Shown here: positions 1 to 8,853 of the stretch, piece by piece
Position numbering within the stretch: position 1 is the stretch's first letter
Layout of the letters: every line of letters starts with the position of its first letter
Source of the DNA: Affinibrenneria salicis
GTDB taxonomy: Bacteria; Pseudomonadota; Gammaproteobacteria; Enterobacterales; Enterobacteriaceae
Direction of reading: 5' to 3'
DNA length: 64,000 nt
Assembly: GCF_008710095.1 (NCBI RefSeq)
Contig: NZ_VYKJ01000001.1
Coordinates: 434,001 to 498,000, forward strand
The notes under the pieces: generated by a model
Database searches by the model: none
Told to the model about the DNA's origin: nothing
Seen by the model: the letters and a program-made list of their open reading frames with translations, nothing else
Translations under genes and position numbers: made by a program

Positions 1-73
1 TCACGACCATTCCCCCACCGCCGACGGGCTGGAAGGCAACCTCTCATCAGTATGGCTTGATCCTGCGCCCTGA
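1..73 (+). CDS. 3' end of an unidentified gene (partial)
   Basis: Reading from base 2, an open frame runs off the left edge and ends at a TGA at 71-73, giving a tail that reads HDHSPTADGLEGNLSSVWLD plus three residues. Another frame is also open for most of this stretch (stop at 76-78), so the frame choice rests on residue composition and G/C-rich third positions only. It would converge on the GntR gene that ends at 99. I do not recognise the family. Confidence 0.35.
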   Translation, partial: HDHSPTADGLEGNLSSVWLDPAP

Positions 74-98
74 ATGACGTCAATGCGTGAAGGGGCGG

Positions 99-803
99 TT
101 ATTCGGCCTTTTCACGCAGAAAAAAACGGGCGCCGTTAAGATGACGTGACAGCAAGGCGGCGCAAAGGTCGCCGTCTTTGTCGATAATCGCCTGCAGGAT
201 AAGCGCGTGTTCCTGCGCCACCGCCTGCCAGTGTCCCTGCCGGTTGTTGCGCTGATTGCCCTTAAACCGGGTATGGTAGAGACGAGCGTTGAGGTTGCCA
301 TGCATCTCCACCAGCGTATCGTTATGGGATGCCCGCACCAGCGCCAGATGAAATTCCTGGTTGGCATGAAAATAGCGCAGGGATTCGCCGGCGTTAAACG
401 CCGCCATCAGGGCCTTTTCCTGTTTTTGCAACGCCCGGATATCCAGCGCGGTAGCCGATTGCGCCGCCAGCCTGCCAGCCAGTTTTTCCATTTCGGTATA
501 CACCACCAGCATTTGTTCAATTTCCGCCGTATTCAGCGACGCCACCAATACCCGCTTATTGGGCTGCATTTCCACCAGCCGTTGCGCCGCCAGCATTTTC
601 AGCGCCTCGCGCAGCGGCGTCTGGGAGATCTGCAGGGTTTCACAGATGGCCTGGACATTGATCGGCTCTCCCGGTTTCAGAACGTCCTGAATAATTAAAT
701 CTCTCACATACTCCGCCACCTGATCGGTCAGCGGCCGGCGGTCCATCGTAACGGCGGGCAGAGTCGGTTCACCGTGCGGGTGGGCGTCGTCCATTATTTC
801 CAT
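99..803 (-). CDS. GntR-family transcriptional regulator (FCD/FadR subgroup)
   Basis: A 234-residue cytoplasmic DNA-binding regulator. Residues 20-90 form the GntR winged helix; the stretch LQISQTPLREALKML is the signature recognition region of this family. The rest is the all-helical FCD ligand-binding domain, which in relatives senses small carboxylic acids and often binds a metal through His/Asp residues (His in RYFHANQEFH and LVRASHND here). The start at 803 has a GAGG ribosome site about 6 bases upstream. The gene is divergent from the operon beginning at 1015, so it most likely controls that operon from the shared 211-bp gap. The ligand cannot be read from sequence; an amino acid or its keto/imino derivative would fit the neighbours. 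Confidence 0.9.
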   Translation of the reverse strand: MEIMDDAHPHGEPTLPAVTMDRRPLTDQVAEYVRDLIIQDVLKPGEPINVQAICETLQISQTPLREALKMLAAQRLVEMQPNKRVLVASLNTAEIEQMLVVYTEMEKLAGRLAAQSATALDIRALQKQEKALMAAFNAGESLRYFHANQEFHLALVRASHNDTLVEMHGNLNARLYHTRFKGNQRNNRQGHWQAVAQEHALILQAIIDKDGDLCAALLSRHLNGARFFLREKAE

Positions 804-1014
804 AGCGTCCTCAATTAAAAAGTGTCATCGGCCAGCGCCGCAGAAAGAGCCAGGCCGCCTGTTCGCCGCGGACTGGCGGCGATGCGCTATATGCGGCAGA
901 TGCAAATGGTTACCTGATAAAGTTTATACTATATAGATTATATATTTGTTAAGTTAGCTGAAACATAATTTGTTTGCGATATTTCATTAACTTAATGATA
1001 TACAGGCGTTTATT
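804..1014. promoter_or_regulatory. Divergent control region with two palindromes
   Basis: This 211-bp gap separates the GntR gene from the operon it faces. It is A/T-rich near 905-1000 and contains two inverted repeats: TATATAGATTATATA at 930-944 (6-bp arms, 3-bp centre) and CATTAACTTAATG at 985-997 (6-bp arms, 1-bp centre). Short palindromes of this size are typical GntR-family operators. Which one is bound, and where transcription starts, is inference. Confidence 0.45.
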
Positions 1015-1614
1015 ATGACAGACATCACATCGACATCGGCAATTCCCTCTGCCGCCGCACTCTCCTGGCTACAGCTGGATTCTTTCGTTCCGACAGGAGA
1101 AGTGGATGAAATAATCACTCGTACGGCAGCCAAAGTCGGTCATCGTCGCAATATACAGCTGGTGCTGGCGCATAATCCGCCGGTGCTGATTGCCCAGGAT
1201 GCGCTGAGCCGCGCGCTCAATCAGCCCGAAACGAGCGGACTCAGCCCCCGGGAACGGGAACTGATCGCCGTGGTGGTCAGCGTGGAGAACCGATGCGCGC
1301 CTTGTATTTTTGCCCATACCGCCACCCTGCGCCAGCTAAGCGGCGATCCGCTGTGGGTCGGGTTGCTGGAAGTCAACTATCGTCACGCACCGTTAACCGG
1401 GCGTGAACGGGCGCTGGCCGATTACGCATGGAAAATCACCCGCGCCCCGCAGGATATCGACTCAACGGATTTAGCAACGCTGCGCCAGGCCGGGCTAAGC
1501 GAACCGGCCATTCTGGAAGCCGCCGCCATTGCCGCTTATTTTAATTACAGCAACCGCCTGAACAGCGCGCTGGGTATCCGGCCTAATGCCGAAGCCTACG
1601 GAGAGGCGCGTTAA
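1015..1614 (+). CDS. AhpD-like / carboxymuconolactone-decarboxylase-family protein
   Basis: A 199-residue all-helical protein of the AhpD/CMD superfamily. The key motif is complete: Glu91, Cys94 and Cys97 (CAPC) and His101 fit the ExxCxxCxxxH redox centre of AhpD-type peroxidase-related proteins, so it may reduce peroxides or serve as a thiol relay. The length matches 'peroxidase-related' members. It is the first gene of an operon whose flavin oxidase can make H2O2, which gives a plausible protective role. The stop at 1614 is one base before the next ATG, so the two are probably translationally coupled. The real substrate is unknown. Confidence 0.85.
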   Translation: MTDITSTSAIPSAAALSWLQLDSFVPTGEVDEIITRTAAKVGHRRNIQLVLAHNPPVLIAQDALSRALNQPETSGLSPRERELIAVVVSVENRCAPCIFAHTATLRQLSGDPLWVGLLEVNYRHAPLTGRERALADYAWKITRAPQDIDSTDLATLRQAGLSEPAILEAAAIAAYFNYSNRLNSALGIRPNAEAYGEAR

Positions 1615-1615
1615 T

Positions 1616-2848
1616 ATGCCGCGAACAGCACCGCCACATGAGCCGGACGACCGGCAACATGCGCTGCGCGCCGGACGTTTCGCCGCCAATTTCTTATTGT
1701 CGCCCGAGACGCTGCGCCAGCGCCAGACCATGAAATGGCAGTTTTACCCACCGGAAATTTTACCGGCCTGGGTAGCCGAGATGGATTACGACCTGGCGCC
1801 GGCCATTGCTGATGTATTGCGCTGGTGGGCGCAGGCTCGGGAGGCGGGCTACCCATATCGCCAGCGCGATCGGGCCGAGATCGGACTGGCGCGCGCGTTC
1901 AGTCGTTATACGCTGCGGGCATTCGACTGGGAAACCGACCCGAATAATGTGCTGGCGGTGAATGAGCTGGTGCAGGCCATCTATCTGGCTATCATGGCGT
2001 TCAGCGAACCGGGAGAGGGCGTCTTGCTGCAAACGCCCTGCTACCCGCCGTTCTACCAGGCCATCGACGATACCGGCCGCAGGCTGCGCACCAGCGCGCT
2101 GGTGGATGACGGCAGCGGTTTCGCTATCGATTTTGAACATGCTGAACGCCAGCTGGACGCCAACACGCGTATCCTGATCCTGTGCAACCCTCATAATCCC
2201 ACCGGCCGGGTCTTGCGCCGCGACGAACTGGAAAAGCTGGCGGATTTCGTCGAAGCGCACGATCTGCTGGTGATCGCCGACGAGATCCACGCCGACCTGA
2301 TATATCCGGACAGACGCCATATCCCGTTCGCCACCGTGCGTTCATCGCTGGCGGCCAGAACCGTGACGCTCAATTCAGCCAGTAAAAGTTTCAATATTCC
2401 CGGTCTGCGCTGCGGCGTGATGTATTTCGGCACGCCTGAGCTGAAGCGTCGATTCACCCGGCGATTACCCGCCCGCCTTCTGGGCTATCCCGCGGGCATT
2501 GGCATTGACGCCACCGTCGCCGCCTGGGATGACGGCGAAGAGTGGCTCGGCGATCTGCGCCATTATCTTTACGATCGGCGCGCACAAACCCTGGCCGCCC
2601 TGCACGAACGCTTACCCCAGGCCAGGATCCGGACGCCCGAGGCCACCTATTTCGCCTGGCTCGATCTCAGCGAGCTCGCCTTGCCCGCGCCGGCCGGAGA
2701 GTGGTATCGGCAGCGGGCCTCGCTGGCGTTGAATGCAGGCGAGGCCTTCATCCAGGGCGGCGAACAACGGGTACGGCTCAATTTCGCCACCTCGGAAAAC
2801 ATACTGGCGCAGGTGCTCGGGCGGCTGATCGATTCAGATCGCTCATAG
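1616..2848 (+). CDS. MalY/PatB-type PLP-dependent aminotransferase or C-S lyase
   Basis: A 410-residue class I/II aminotransferase-fold enzyme of the MalY/PatB group, whose members are cystathionine beta-lyases or related aminotransferases. Visible landmarks: NPHNPTG near 191-197, the cofactor-contacting ADEIH at 221-225 and the Schiff-base lysine Lys257 in NSASKSFNIPG. I start it at 1616 because a GGAG ribosome site lies just upstream and the preceding gene ends at 1614. A start at 1586 would add ten residues inside that gene. With a racemase and a D-amino-acid-oxidase-like protein behind it, it may act on an amino acid or amine made in the same route rather than on cystathionine. Confidence 0.85.
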   Translation: MPRTAPPHEPDDRQHALRAGRFAANFLLSPETLRQRQTMKWQFYPPEILPAWVAEMDYDLAPAIADVLRWWAQAREAGYPYRQRDRAEIGLARAFSRYTLRAFDWETDPNNVLAVNELVQAIYLAIMAFSEPGEGVLLQTPCYPPFYQAIDDTGRRLRTSALVDDGSGFAIDFEHAERQLDANTRILILCNPHNPTGRVLRRDELEKLADFVEAHDLLVIADEIHADLIYPDRRHIPFATVRSSLAARTVTLNSASKSFNIPGLRCGVMYFGTPELKRRFTRRLPARLLGYPAGIGIDATVAAWDDGEEWLGDLRHYLYDRRAQTLAALHERLPQARIRTPEATYFAWLDLSELALPAPAGEWYRQRASLALNAGEAFIQGGEQRVRLNFATSENILAQVLGRLIDSDRS

Positions 2849-2896
2849 CCCGGCGCGCCAGGAACTCCCGATGCATAAGTTTAATAAGAGCAGGCC

Positions 2897-3634
2897 ATGA
2901 CAGAGATTAAGCATCCGTACCGCGACAATCAGGCCACGCTGGGCGTGCTGATGGTGAAAACGCATTTTCGCCGTTACCAGGGGGATATCGGCAATCCCGA
3001 TACCTGGTCATTCCCGGTGCGCTACCGGGTAGTGGAAGACGCCATCCCTCAGCGCATGGGCCATCTGCAACAGCACAATTTGCTGGAGCCGTTTAAACGC
3101 GCGGCTCAGTCCCTGATCGATGAGGGCGTCGACGGACTGACCACCAGCTGCGGTTATCTCTCTTATTACCAGCAGGAGCTGGCCGCCTGGTCGCCGGTGC
3201 CCATCGTCACCAGCAGTCTGTTGCAATATTCGCTGGTGCAACGCCTGCTGCCGGGAGGTCGCAGGCCGCTGATCCTGACCTTCGACGAAACCACCCTGAA
3301 AGGGGATTACCTGCAAAAAGTAGGCATCCCGGTCGATGCGGCCGTCGCCGGCATCGATCCCGACTCGGAATTTGTGCGCTCCATCAGTAACGGCGACGAC
3401 AGTATTCCCTGGCAGGTATTGGAATCCGATGTGCTGGCCGCCGCGGAACAGGCGTTGCGCCGCTTCCCCGCGACGGGAGCACTGCTGCTCGAATGCACGA
3501 ATATCGCCCCTTTCAGCGCCTCGCTCTATGGTCGGTTTGGTTTTCCGGTATTTGATACCGTGACGCTGGTCAATGGTTTTCACGCCGCGCTCCGGCCCAG
3601 GCGCTACGACGGCGGCAAAACATGGAACCTATGA
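2897..3634 (+). CDS. Asp/Glu/hydantoin racemase-family protein
   Basis: A 245-residue member of the aspartate/glutamate racemase superfamily. These cofactor-free enzymes use a pair of cysteines as acid and base. Both are present in the expected contexts: Cys85 in LTTSCGYL and Cys200 in LLLECTNI. The family includes glutamate, aspartate and hydantoin racemases and maleate isomerases; this subgroup lacks a firm assignment. Position four genes into an operon with a D-amino-acid-oxidase-like subunit suggests it interconverts enantiomers before oxidation. An alternative is a hydantoin racemase acting with the hydantoin enzymes about 40 kb away in this window. Confidence 0.75.
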   Translation: MTEIKHPYRDNQATLGVLMVKTHFRRYQGDIGNPDTWSFPVRYRVVEDAIPQRMGHLQQHNLLEPFKRAAQSLIDEGVDGLTTSCGYLSYYQQELAAWSPVPIVTSSLLQYSLVQRLLPGGRRPLILTFDETTLKGDYLQKVGIPVDAAVAGIDPDSEFVRSISNGDDSIPWQVLESDVLAAAEQALRRFPATGALLLECTNIAPFSASLYGRFGFPVFDTVTLVNGFHAALRPRRYDGGKTWNL

Positions 3635-3662
3635 TCACGGCCGCGAAGCGGGAGCATAGCGG

Positions 3663-4781
3663 ATGAGCGCAACGGAAGATTTCGCCGTCATCGGCGGCGG
3701 CATCGTTGGCCTGGCGATCGCCTATGGACTGCGGCGGCGCGGTCTGACGGTCACCCTTTATGACGGCGGCGACAATGATTTTCGCGCCTCTCGCGGTAAT
3801 TTCGGTCTCGCCTGGGTACAGGGCAAAGGTGAACACTGCCCGCAGTACAGCGAACTGTCGCGACTGTCCAGCGAGCGCTGGCAGGCGTTTGCGGATGCCT
3901 TGCTGCGAGAAACCGGTATCGACTGCGAGTTTCGCCGCCCCGGCGGCATTAATATTTGCCTGGACGGCGCGGCGCTGGAGGCGGCCCGGGAGCGAATGGA
4001 GACTATTTACCGACAAAACCGCCGCCTTGATTATCAAATATGGCCTGCAGCACGTCTGCGTCGGCAGGTGCCGGCGATAGCAGACGGCGTGGCCGGAGCG
4101 ATTTATTCGCCGCACGACGGTCACGCCAACCCGCTGAATACCCTGCGCGCGCTGATCAAAGCCTTCCAACTGGCGGGGGGAGTCTATCTCCCCGCCACGC
4201 CGGTGCGAGAGATCGGACGTGCGGGACAGGATTTTATCCTGCACACCGAACGGGGCGTTGACCTCGCCGGTCGGGTGATACTGGCCTCCGGTCTGGAAAA
4301 TACCCGGCTCGGCGCGCAGGTCGGGCTGTCAATTCCGATCGAGCCGGTGCGCGGCCAGATTTTGGTGACAGAACGACTCCCGGCCTTTCTGCCTTATCCC
4401 ACCAGCCTGGTGCGGCAGACCGGGGAAGGCAGCGTGCTGATCGGCGATTCTCAGGAGCGAGTGGGTCTGAACACCGACACCCGGCCGGAAATATTAAGCC
4501 GGATTGCCCGACGAGCCCTGTCGGTATTCCCGTTACTCAGCCATGTCCGCGTGGTGCGCGCATGGGGAGCGCTGCGGATCATGACGCCGGACGGCTTGCC
4601 GGTATATGGCGCGTCCGTCAGCCATCCCGGCGCCTTCGCCGTCACCTGCCACAGCGGCGTGACGCTCGCCCCGCTGCACAGCACGCTGGTTGCGGACTGG
4701 ATTGCCGGCGACGGACAGAATCCCCTGTTAGAGGTATTTAATGCCCAACGATTTGCAGTTCAGACCCCTGACGTCGACTAA
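3663..4781 (+). CDS. FAD-dependent D-amino-acid/imino-acid dehydrogenase subunit (DadA/HcnC type)
   Basis: A 372-residue DAO-superfamily flavoprotein. The N-terminal dinucleotide fold FAVIGGGIVGLAIAYGLRRRG (residues about 7-27) binds FAD, and ASRGNFGLAWVQ follows as in glycine/D-amino-acid oxidases. Its C terminus overlaps the next gene by 41 bp. With the two following genes it makes the three-part architecture of HcnABC, opine oxidase and D-hydroxyproline dehydrogenase, where this is the substrate-oxidising subunit. The likely substrate is a D-amino acid, opine or cyclic imino acid; the sequence does not say which. Confidence 0.87.
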   Translation: MSATEDFAVIGGGIVGLAIAYGLRRRGLTVTLYDGGDNDFRASRGNFGLAWVQGKGEHCPQYSELSRLSSERWQAFADALLRETGIDCEFRRPGGINICLDGAALEAARERMETIYRQNRRLDYQIWPAARLRRQVPAIADGVAGAIYSPHDGHANPLNTLRALIKAFQLAGGVYLPATPVREIGRAGQDFILHTERGVDLAGRVILASGLENTRLGAQVGLSIPIEPVRGQILVTERLPAFLPYPTSLVRQTGEGSVLIGDSQERVGLNTDTRPEILSRIARRALSVFPLLSHVRVVRAWGALRIMTPDGLPVYGASVSHPGAFAVTCHSGVTLAPLHSTLVADWIAGDGQNPLLEVFNAQRFAVQTPDVD

Positions 4782-5046
4782 GGGGCAACCGATTATCATT
4801 TGGGTCAACGGCGAGCCGCTGGAAGCCCGTGCCGGCTGGAGCGTGGCCGCCGCGCTGCTGGCGCACGGCGTCGGCGCCTTCGGCCTCTCGGCTATTAACG
4901 GGCGGCCCCGCGGTCCATGGTGCATGATGGGCGCATGTTTTCAGTGCCAGGTGCGTATCGACGGCACGCCAGGCCGGCAGGCCTGCATGACGCAAGCCAG
5001 AGAAGGGATGCGCATCGACGTTCCCATCCCCCGGGGGGACGTTTGA
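4741..5046 (+). CDS. [2Fe-2S] subunit of the dehydrogenase (HcnA type)
   Basis: A 101-residue small ferredoxin-like subunit. Cys61, Cys66 and Cys69 in CMMGACFQC plus Cys82 in RQACMT give the four ligands of a plant-type [2Fe-2S] cluster. Members of this family pass electrons between the two flavin subunits of HcnABC/opine-oxidase-type enzymes. The ATG at 4741 lies inside the preceding gene (41-bp overlap), and its TGA shares one base with the ATG of the following gene, so all three subunits should be made in step. Confidence 0.88.
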   Translation: MPNDLQFRPLTSTKGQPIIIWVNGEPLEARAGWSVAAALLAHGVGAFGLSAINGRPRGPWCMMGACFQCQVRIDGTPGRQACMTQAREGMRIDVPIPRGDV

Positions 5047-6599
5047 TGACGACCGTCGATGTATTGATCGTCGGCGCCGGCCCCGCCGGGCTGGCCGCAG
5101 CGCGTGAAGCGGCGGACGCCGGCCTGTCGGTAGGGCTGGTGGATGAGAATCCGCTGCCCGGCGGCCAGATTTACCGCAATGTTACCGCCTCGCCGCTTGA
5201 CGATCCCGCCGCCGTTTTCGGCTCTGATTACCTGATGGGCCGCCCCCTGGCCGACCGGCTACCCACCGATCGTCTTCTTTATTTGCCTGCTACGCAGGTG
5301 TGGCAGGTGACGCCGGAAAACGTGGTTTACCTGCTGACGCAGAATAATGGCCAGGGCGCGTCATCGCGCGCCGGAGATGGTCTGCGTCAGGTGCAGGCCC
5401 GTTTTATCCTGCTGTGCGTCGGCGCGCTGGAGAGGCCCTTGCCGCTGCCGGGCTGGACTTTGCCCGGCGCCATGACCGTCGGCGCGGCGCAACTGCTGAT
5501 GAAATCCGCCGGACTGTTGCCGCCGCAGGACAGCGTGTTGCTCGGCAACGGGCCGCTGCTGCTGCTGTTCGCCGCCCAGGTTATCCGCGCCGGCGGACGT
5601 ATCCAGGCCATCGTCGAGACCACCACGCCCCGCCACTACCTGCGCGCCCTGCGTTTCCTGGCCGCCAGCGCGCGCCATACGCCGGGATACCTGCTTAAAG
5701 GAAGCCGGCTGCTATGGGATATCCGCCAGGCGGGCATCCCCTGCTTCACCGGCGCGAGCGCCCTGACTATCGCCGGCGAGCAGCAGGTGGAAGCGGTGGA
5801 ATTTGAGCACAAAGGGCGGCGCCGGCGGCTGGCAACCGGCGCGGTTTTCAGCCATGCCGGCGTTATCCCGGCTACCCAACTGGCCGCCGCGCTGGGCTGC
5901 CGGCTCCGCTTCGATGAACAACATCAGTACTGGCTGCCTGAACTGGACGAATGGCAGCAAACCAGCCGACCGGGAGTCTTTGTTGCCGGCGATGCCGCCG
6001 GCATTATCGGCGCGGGCGCGGCGCCAGCCAGCGGACGGCTGGCGGTCCTGGGGATAATACGCGCAGCCGGCATCAGACGGGCCGCGCCTCCCGCCGCCAC
6101 ACAGGCATACTCCTCGCGGATTGCGCAGTTACCGCCAGATCGACCCGATATTGACCCGCCCGCATCGGCCGTTATTCTGTCCCGTACGGCGGCGTTACGG
6201 CGCGAACTGGCGCGCCATGCGGCTATCCGGCCTTTTCTGTCGGCGCTGTATCCGCCGCCCTGCGTCGTCGACGAGCCCGCCGACGACGTGATCCTGTGCC
6301 GTTGCGAACAGGTCAGCGTCGGTGACATCCGGGCGGCGGCGCGTGCAGGATGCGCCGGCGTGAATCAGTTAAAAGTGTTCACCCGCTGCGGCATGGGCGC
6401 CTGCCAGGGGAGGATATGCGGCGCCATGGCCGCCAGCATACTGGCATTAACCCGGCGGCAACCGATAAGCGACGCCGGCTATTTTCATGCGCGTTTCCCG
6501 TTAAAGCCGATCACGCTTGGCGCTATTGCCGCCAGTTATGACGACGCCACGTCATCTCAGACTGAAGGTAATCCCGTCGAAAAAGCGGGGGGGTCATAA
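5046..6599 (+). CDS. NAD(P)/FAD-dependent oxidoreductase subunit with C-terminal BFD-like [2Fe-2S] domain (HcnB type)
   Basis: A 517-residue flavoprotein. Residues 1-30 (VDVLIVGAGPAGLAAAREA) bind FAD; a second nucleotide-binding fold lies around 150-290 and VFVAGDAAGI near 310-320 closes the flavin domain. The C terminus, from about 415, carries LCRCEQ and TRCGMGACQGRICG, the cysteine pattern of a bacterioferritin-associated-ferredoxin-like [2Fe-2S] domain found in HcnB and opine oxidase A subunits. I start it at 5046 because ATGA overlaps the preceding stop; an upstream in-frame ATG at 4917 would lie within that gene. It is the last gene of the operon. Confidence 0.87.
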   Translation: MTTVDVLIVGAGPAGLAAAREAADAGLSVGLVDENPLPGGQIYRNVTASPLDDPAAVFGSDYLMGRPLADRLPTDRLLYLPATQVWQVTPENVVYLLTQNNGQGASSRAGDGLRQVQARFILLCVGALERPLPLPGWTLPGAMTVGAAQLLMKSAGLLPPQDSVLLGNGPLLLLFAAQVIRAGGRIQAIVETTTPRHYLRALRFLAASARHTPGYLLKGSRLLWDIRQAGIPCFTGASALTIAGEQQVEAVEFEHKGRRRRLATGAVFSHAGVIPATQLAAALGCRLRFDEQHQYWLPELDEWQQTSRPGVFVAGDAAGIIGAGAAPASGRLAVLGIIRAAGIRRAAPPAATQAYSSRIAQLPPDRPDIDPPASAVILSRTAALRRELARHAAIRPFLSALYPPPCVVDEPADDVILCRCEQVSVGDIRAAARAGCAGVNQLKVFTRCGMGACQGRICGAMAASILALTRRQPISDAGYFHARFPLKPITLGAIAASYDDATSSQTEGNPVEKAGGS

Positions 6600-6743
6600 G
6601 TCGCGTTTTCTCGTCATCGGAGAGCTGGAGAATCGTTACCGACCCGGCGCCGCGTCGTATGGCGCGCCTGGGGAAAACGTCGCCAGGCTCGCCTTTGCCG
6701 CCGGCGCAAATGGAACCCGGAGAAGAAATGAAAAACCGCGCCG

Positions 6744-6806
6744 GGTCTGGCACGACGGCGCGACGGCCCGGTAAGCGGCAGTCTTACCGGGCCGTCGCGC
6801 CAGACC
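6744..6806. repeat. Long inverted repeat (24 paired bases) between convergent genes
   Basis: Arms 6758-6775 and 6783-6800 are perfect 18-bp complements around a 7-base loop. A further 6 bp (6744-6749 with 6801-6806) pair after an 8-base one-sided bulge. The 6600-6911 gap is otherwise without a gene. The hairpin lies between two convergent transcription units and has no U-tract, so it may be a REP-like or mRNA-stabilising element rather than a simple terminator. Confidence 0.7.
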
Positions 6807-6911
6807 TGTTTGCCTGCAGCCCCTCCCGGGAATACCGCCGATTTAGCGCCTGACCAATCAGCGCCGCCGAGCGGCGAATAGCCAGGGGCCGATTTTTGTC
6901 GACCACGTCGG

Positions 6912-8753
6912 TCAATCATCCACCCGGCGCACCGCGCCGCGTGCCGCACTGGTGGTCATCGCGGCGTAGGCCTTGAGCGCTGAAGAGACCCGCCGCCGGC
7001 GCGCTGCCGGTTTCCATGCTTTTGTGCCCCGCGCCTCCATCCGCTTCCTGCGTTCCGCCAGGGTTGCATCGTTCACCATCAGCCGAATGGATCGCGCCGG
7101 GATGTCGATACAGATGACGTCGCCCTCCTCGATCAGCGCGATAGCGCCCCCCTCCGCCGCCTCGGGCGACACATGTCCGATCGACAGGCCGGAGGAGCCG
7201 CCCGAAAAACGGCCGTCGGTAATCAGCGCGCACTTTTTATTAAGCGCCTTAGATTTCAGGTAGCTGGTCGGGTAAAGCATTTCCTGCATGCCCGGCCCGC
7301 CGCGCGGCCCTTCATAACGGATAACAACCACATCGCCGGCGCGCACCGCGCCGGAAAGAATGCCGTCGACCGCCTCGTCCTGTCCTTCAAAAACGCGGGC
7401 GACGCCTGAGAAACAGAGCATACCGGGATCAACGCTGGCGGTTTTCACAATGCATCCGTCGAGGGCGATATTTCCCGATAACACGGCAAGCCCGCCGTCC
7501 TGTGAGAACGCATGTTCAGCATCGCGAAGGCAGCCGGATGTTCTGTTGGTGTCCAGACCGGGGTAATAGTTATTCTGGCTGAATGCGCTGTGGCTACGCA
7601 CCCCGCCCGGCGCGGCGCGATAGAAACGCCTGACGGCGTCGTCGGCGGCAGATTTCACATCCCAGTGCGCCAAAGCCTCGCCCAGCGTTGACGCATGAAC
7701 GGTGGGTAAATCGGTATGAATCAGGTCGGCCCGCGCCAGCTCGGCCATCACGCCCATGATCCCCCCGGCCCGATGTACATTTTCCATATGCACATCGGCG
7801 ACGGCCGGCGACACCTTACACAAGACCGGAACCCGCCGCGACAAGCGGTCAATATCAGCCATTGAAAAATCGACATGCCCTTCGTAAGCGGCGGCCAGCA
7901 AATGCAGCACGGTATTGGTCGAGCCGCCCATGGCGATATCCAGCGTCATGGCGTTCTCAAACGCCGCAAAGCTGGCTATAGAACGCGGTAATACGCTGAT
8001 ATCGTCCTGTTCATAATATCGACGGCTCAACGCGACAATCTTTCTGCCGGACTCAATAAACAGATCTTTGCGCAGCGCATGCGTCGCCAGCATAGAGCCG
8101 TTGCCGGGAAGAGCCAGCCCGAGCGCTTCGGTCAGACAGTTCATCGAATTCGCCGTAAACATACCAGAGCATGAACCGCAGGTCGGGCAGGCGACATTTT
8201 CCACGGCGGCCACCTCGTCATCGGACATTCCATCATCAGCGGCAATCACCATCGCATCGATCAGGTCGAACGCCCGCGCCTTGTCGCGCAGCCTGAGTTT
8301 GCCTGACTCCATCGGACCGCCGGAAACGAATATCGTCGGGATATTCAGGCGCAGCGCCGCCATCAGCATACCCGGCGTGATCTTGTCGCAGTTGGAAATG
8401 CAGACCATCGCGTCGACACAGTGGGCGTTTACCATGTACTCGACGCTATCGGCGATCAGCTCGCGCGATGGAAGACTGTACAGCATGCCATCATGGCCCA
8501 TGGCGATCCCATCATCGACGGCAATGGTGTTGAATTCCTTTGCCACAGCGCCCGACGCTTCTATTTCCCTGGCGACTAACTGGCCGAGGTCTTTCAGATG
8601 AACATGGCCAGGCACAAACTGTGTAAAGGAGTTAACCACGGCGATGATTGGCTTATTAAAATCCTCATCCTTCATTCCTGTCGCCCGCCACAGGCTTCTG
8701 GCGCCGGCCATATTGCGGCCGTGTGTAGAGGTTCGTGATCGGTAAACTGGCAT
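6912..8753 (-). CDS. ilvD: Dihydroxy-acid dehydratase (IlvD family), probably a paralog
   Basis: A 613-residue full-length IlvD/Edd-family dehydratase, close to the 616 residues of E. coli IlvD. Iron-sulfur ligands are seen in [11 protein letters not shown] and [11 protein letters not shown], and family blocks [29 protein letters not shown] and [15 protein letters not shown] are intact. The known reaction is dehydration of 2,3-dihydroxy-isovalerate or -methylvalerate in valine/isoleucine synthesis. It is preceded by a strong GAGGAGG ribosome site. It is not in an ilvGMEDA operon but alone, divergent from a LysR gene, and from memory is noticeably diverged from typical enterobacterial IlvD. 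A second copy, possibly acting on sugar acids, is likely. Confidence 0.85.
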   Translation of the reverse strand: MPVYRSRTSTHGRNMAGARSLWRATGMKDEDFNKPIIAVVNSFTQFVPGHVHLKDLGQLVAREIEASGAVAKEFNTIAVDDGIAMGHDGMLYSLPSRELIADSVEYMVNAHCVDAMVCISNCDKITPGMLMAALRLNIPTIFVSGGPMESGKLRLRDKARAFDLIDAMVIAADDGMSDDEVAAVENVACPTCGSCSGMFTANSMNCLTEALGLALPGNGSMLATHALRKDLFIESGRKIVALSRRYYEQDDISVLPRSIASFAAFENAMTLDIAMGGSTNTVLHLLAAAYEGHVDFSMADIDRLSRRVPVLCKVSPAVADVHMENVHRAGGIMGVMAELARADLIHTDLPTVHASTLGEALAHWDVKSAADDAVRRFYRAAPGGVRSHSAFSQNNYYPGLDTNRTSGCLRDAEHAFSQDGGLAVLSGNIALDGCIVKTASVDPGMLCFSGVARVFEGQDEAVDGILSGAVRAGDVVVIRYEGPRGGPGMQEMLYPTSYLKSKALNKKCALITDGRFSGGSSGLSIGHVSPEAAEGGAIALIEEGDVICIDIPARSIRLMVNDATLAERRKRMEARGTKAWKPAARRRRVSSALKAYAAMTTSAARGAVRRVDD

Positions 8754-8788
8754 AAACGCCTCCTCAATAAGCTGAAGGCGCCATGTTA

Positions 8789-8801
8789 ATTTCGACGAAA
8801 T
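8789..8801. promoter_or_regulatory. Palindrome in the ilvD/lysR divergent gap
   Basis: ATTTCGACGAAAT is a perfect 13-base palindrome (odd centre) in the 100-bp gap between the ilvD-type gene and the LysR gene. Position and symmetry suit a LysR-type regulator site; binding is inferred. Confidence 0.45.
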
Positions 8802-8853
8802 CGCTTGTGAAATATATTATTCTATAGCCATTAAGTCATCATGGATATTAATC

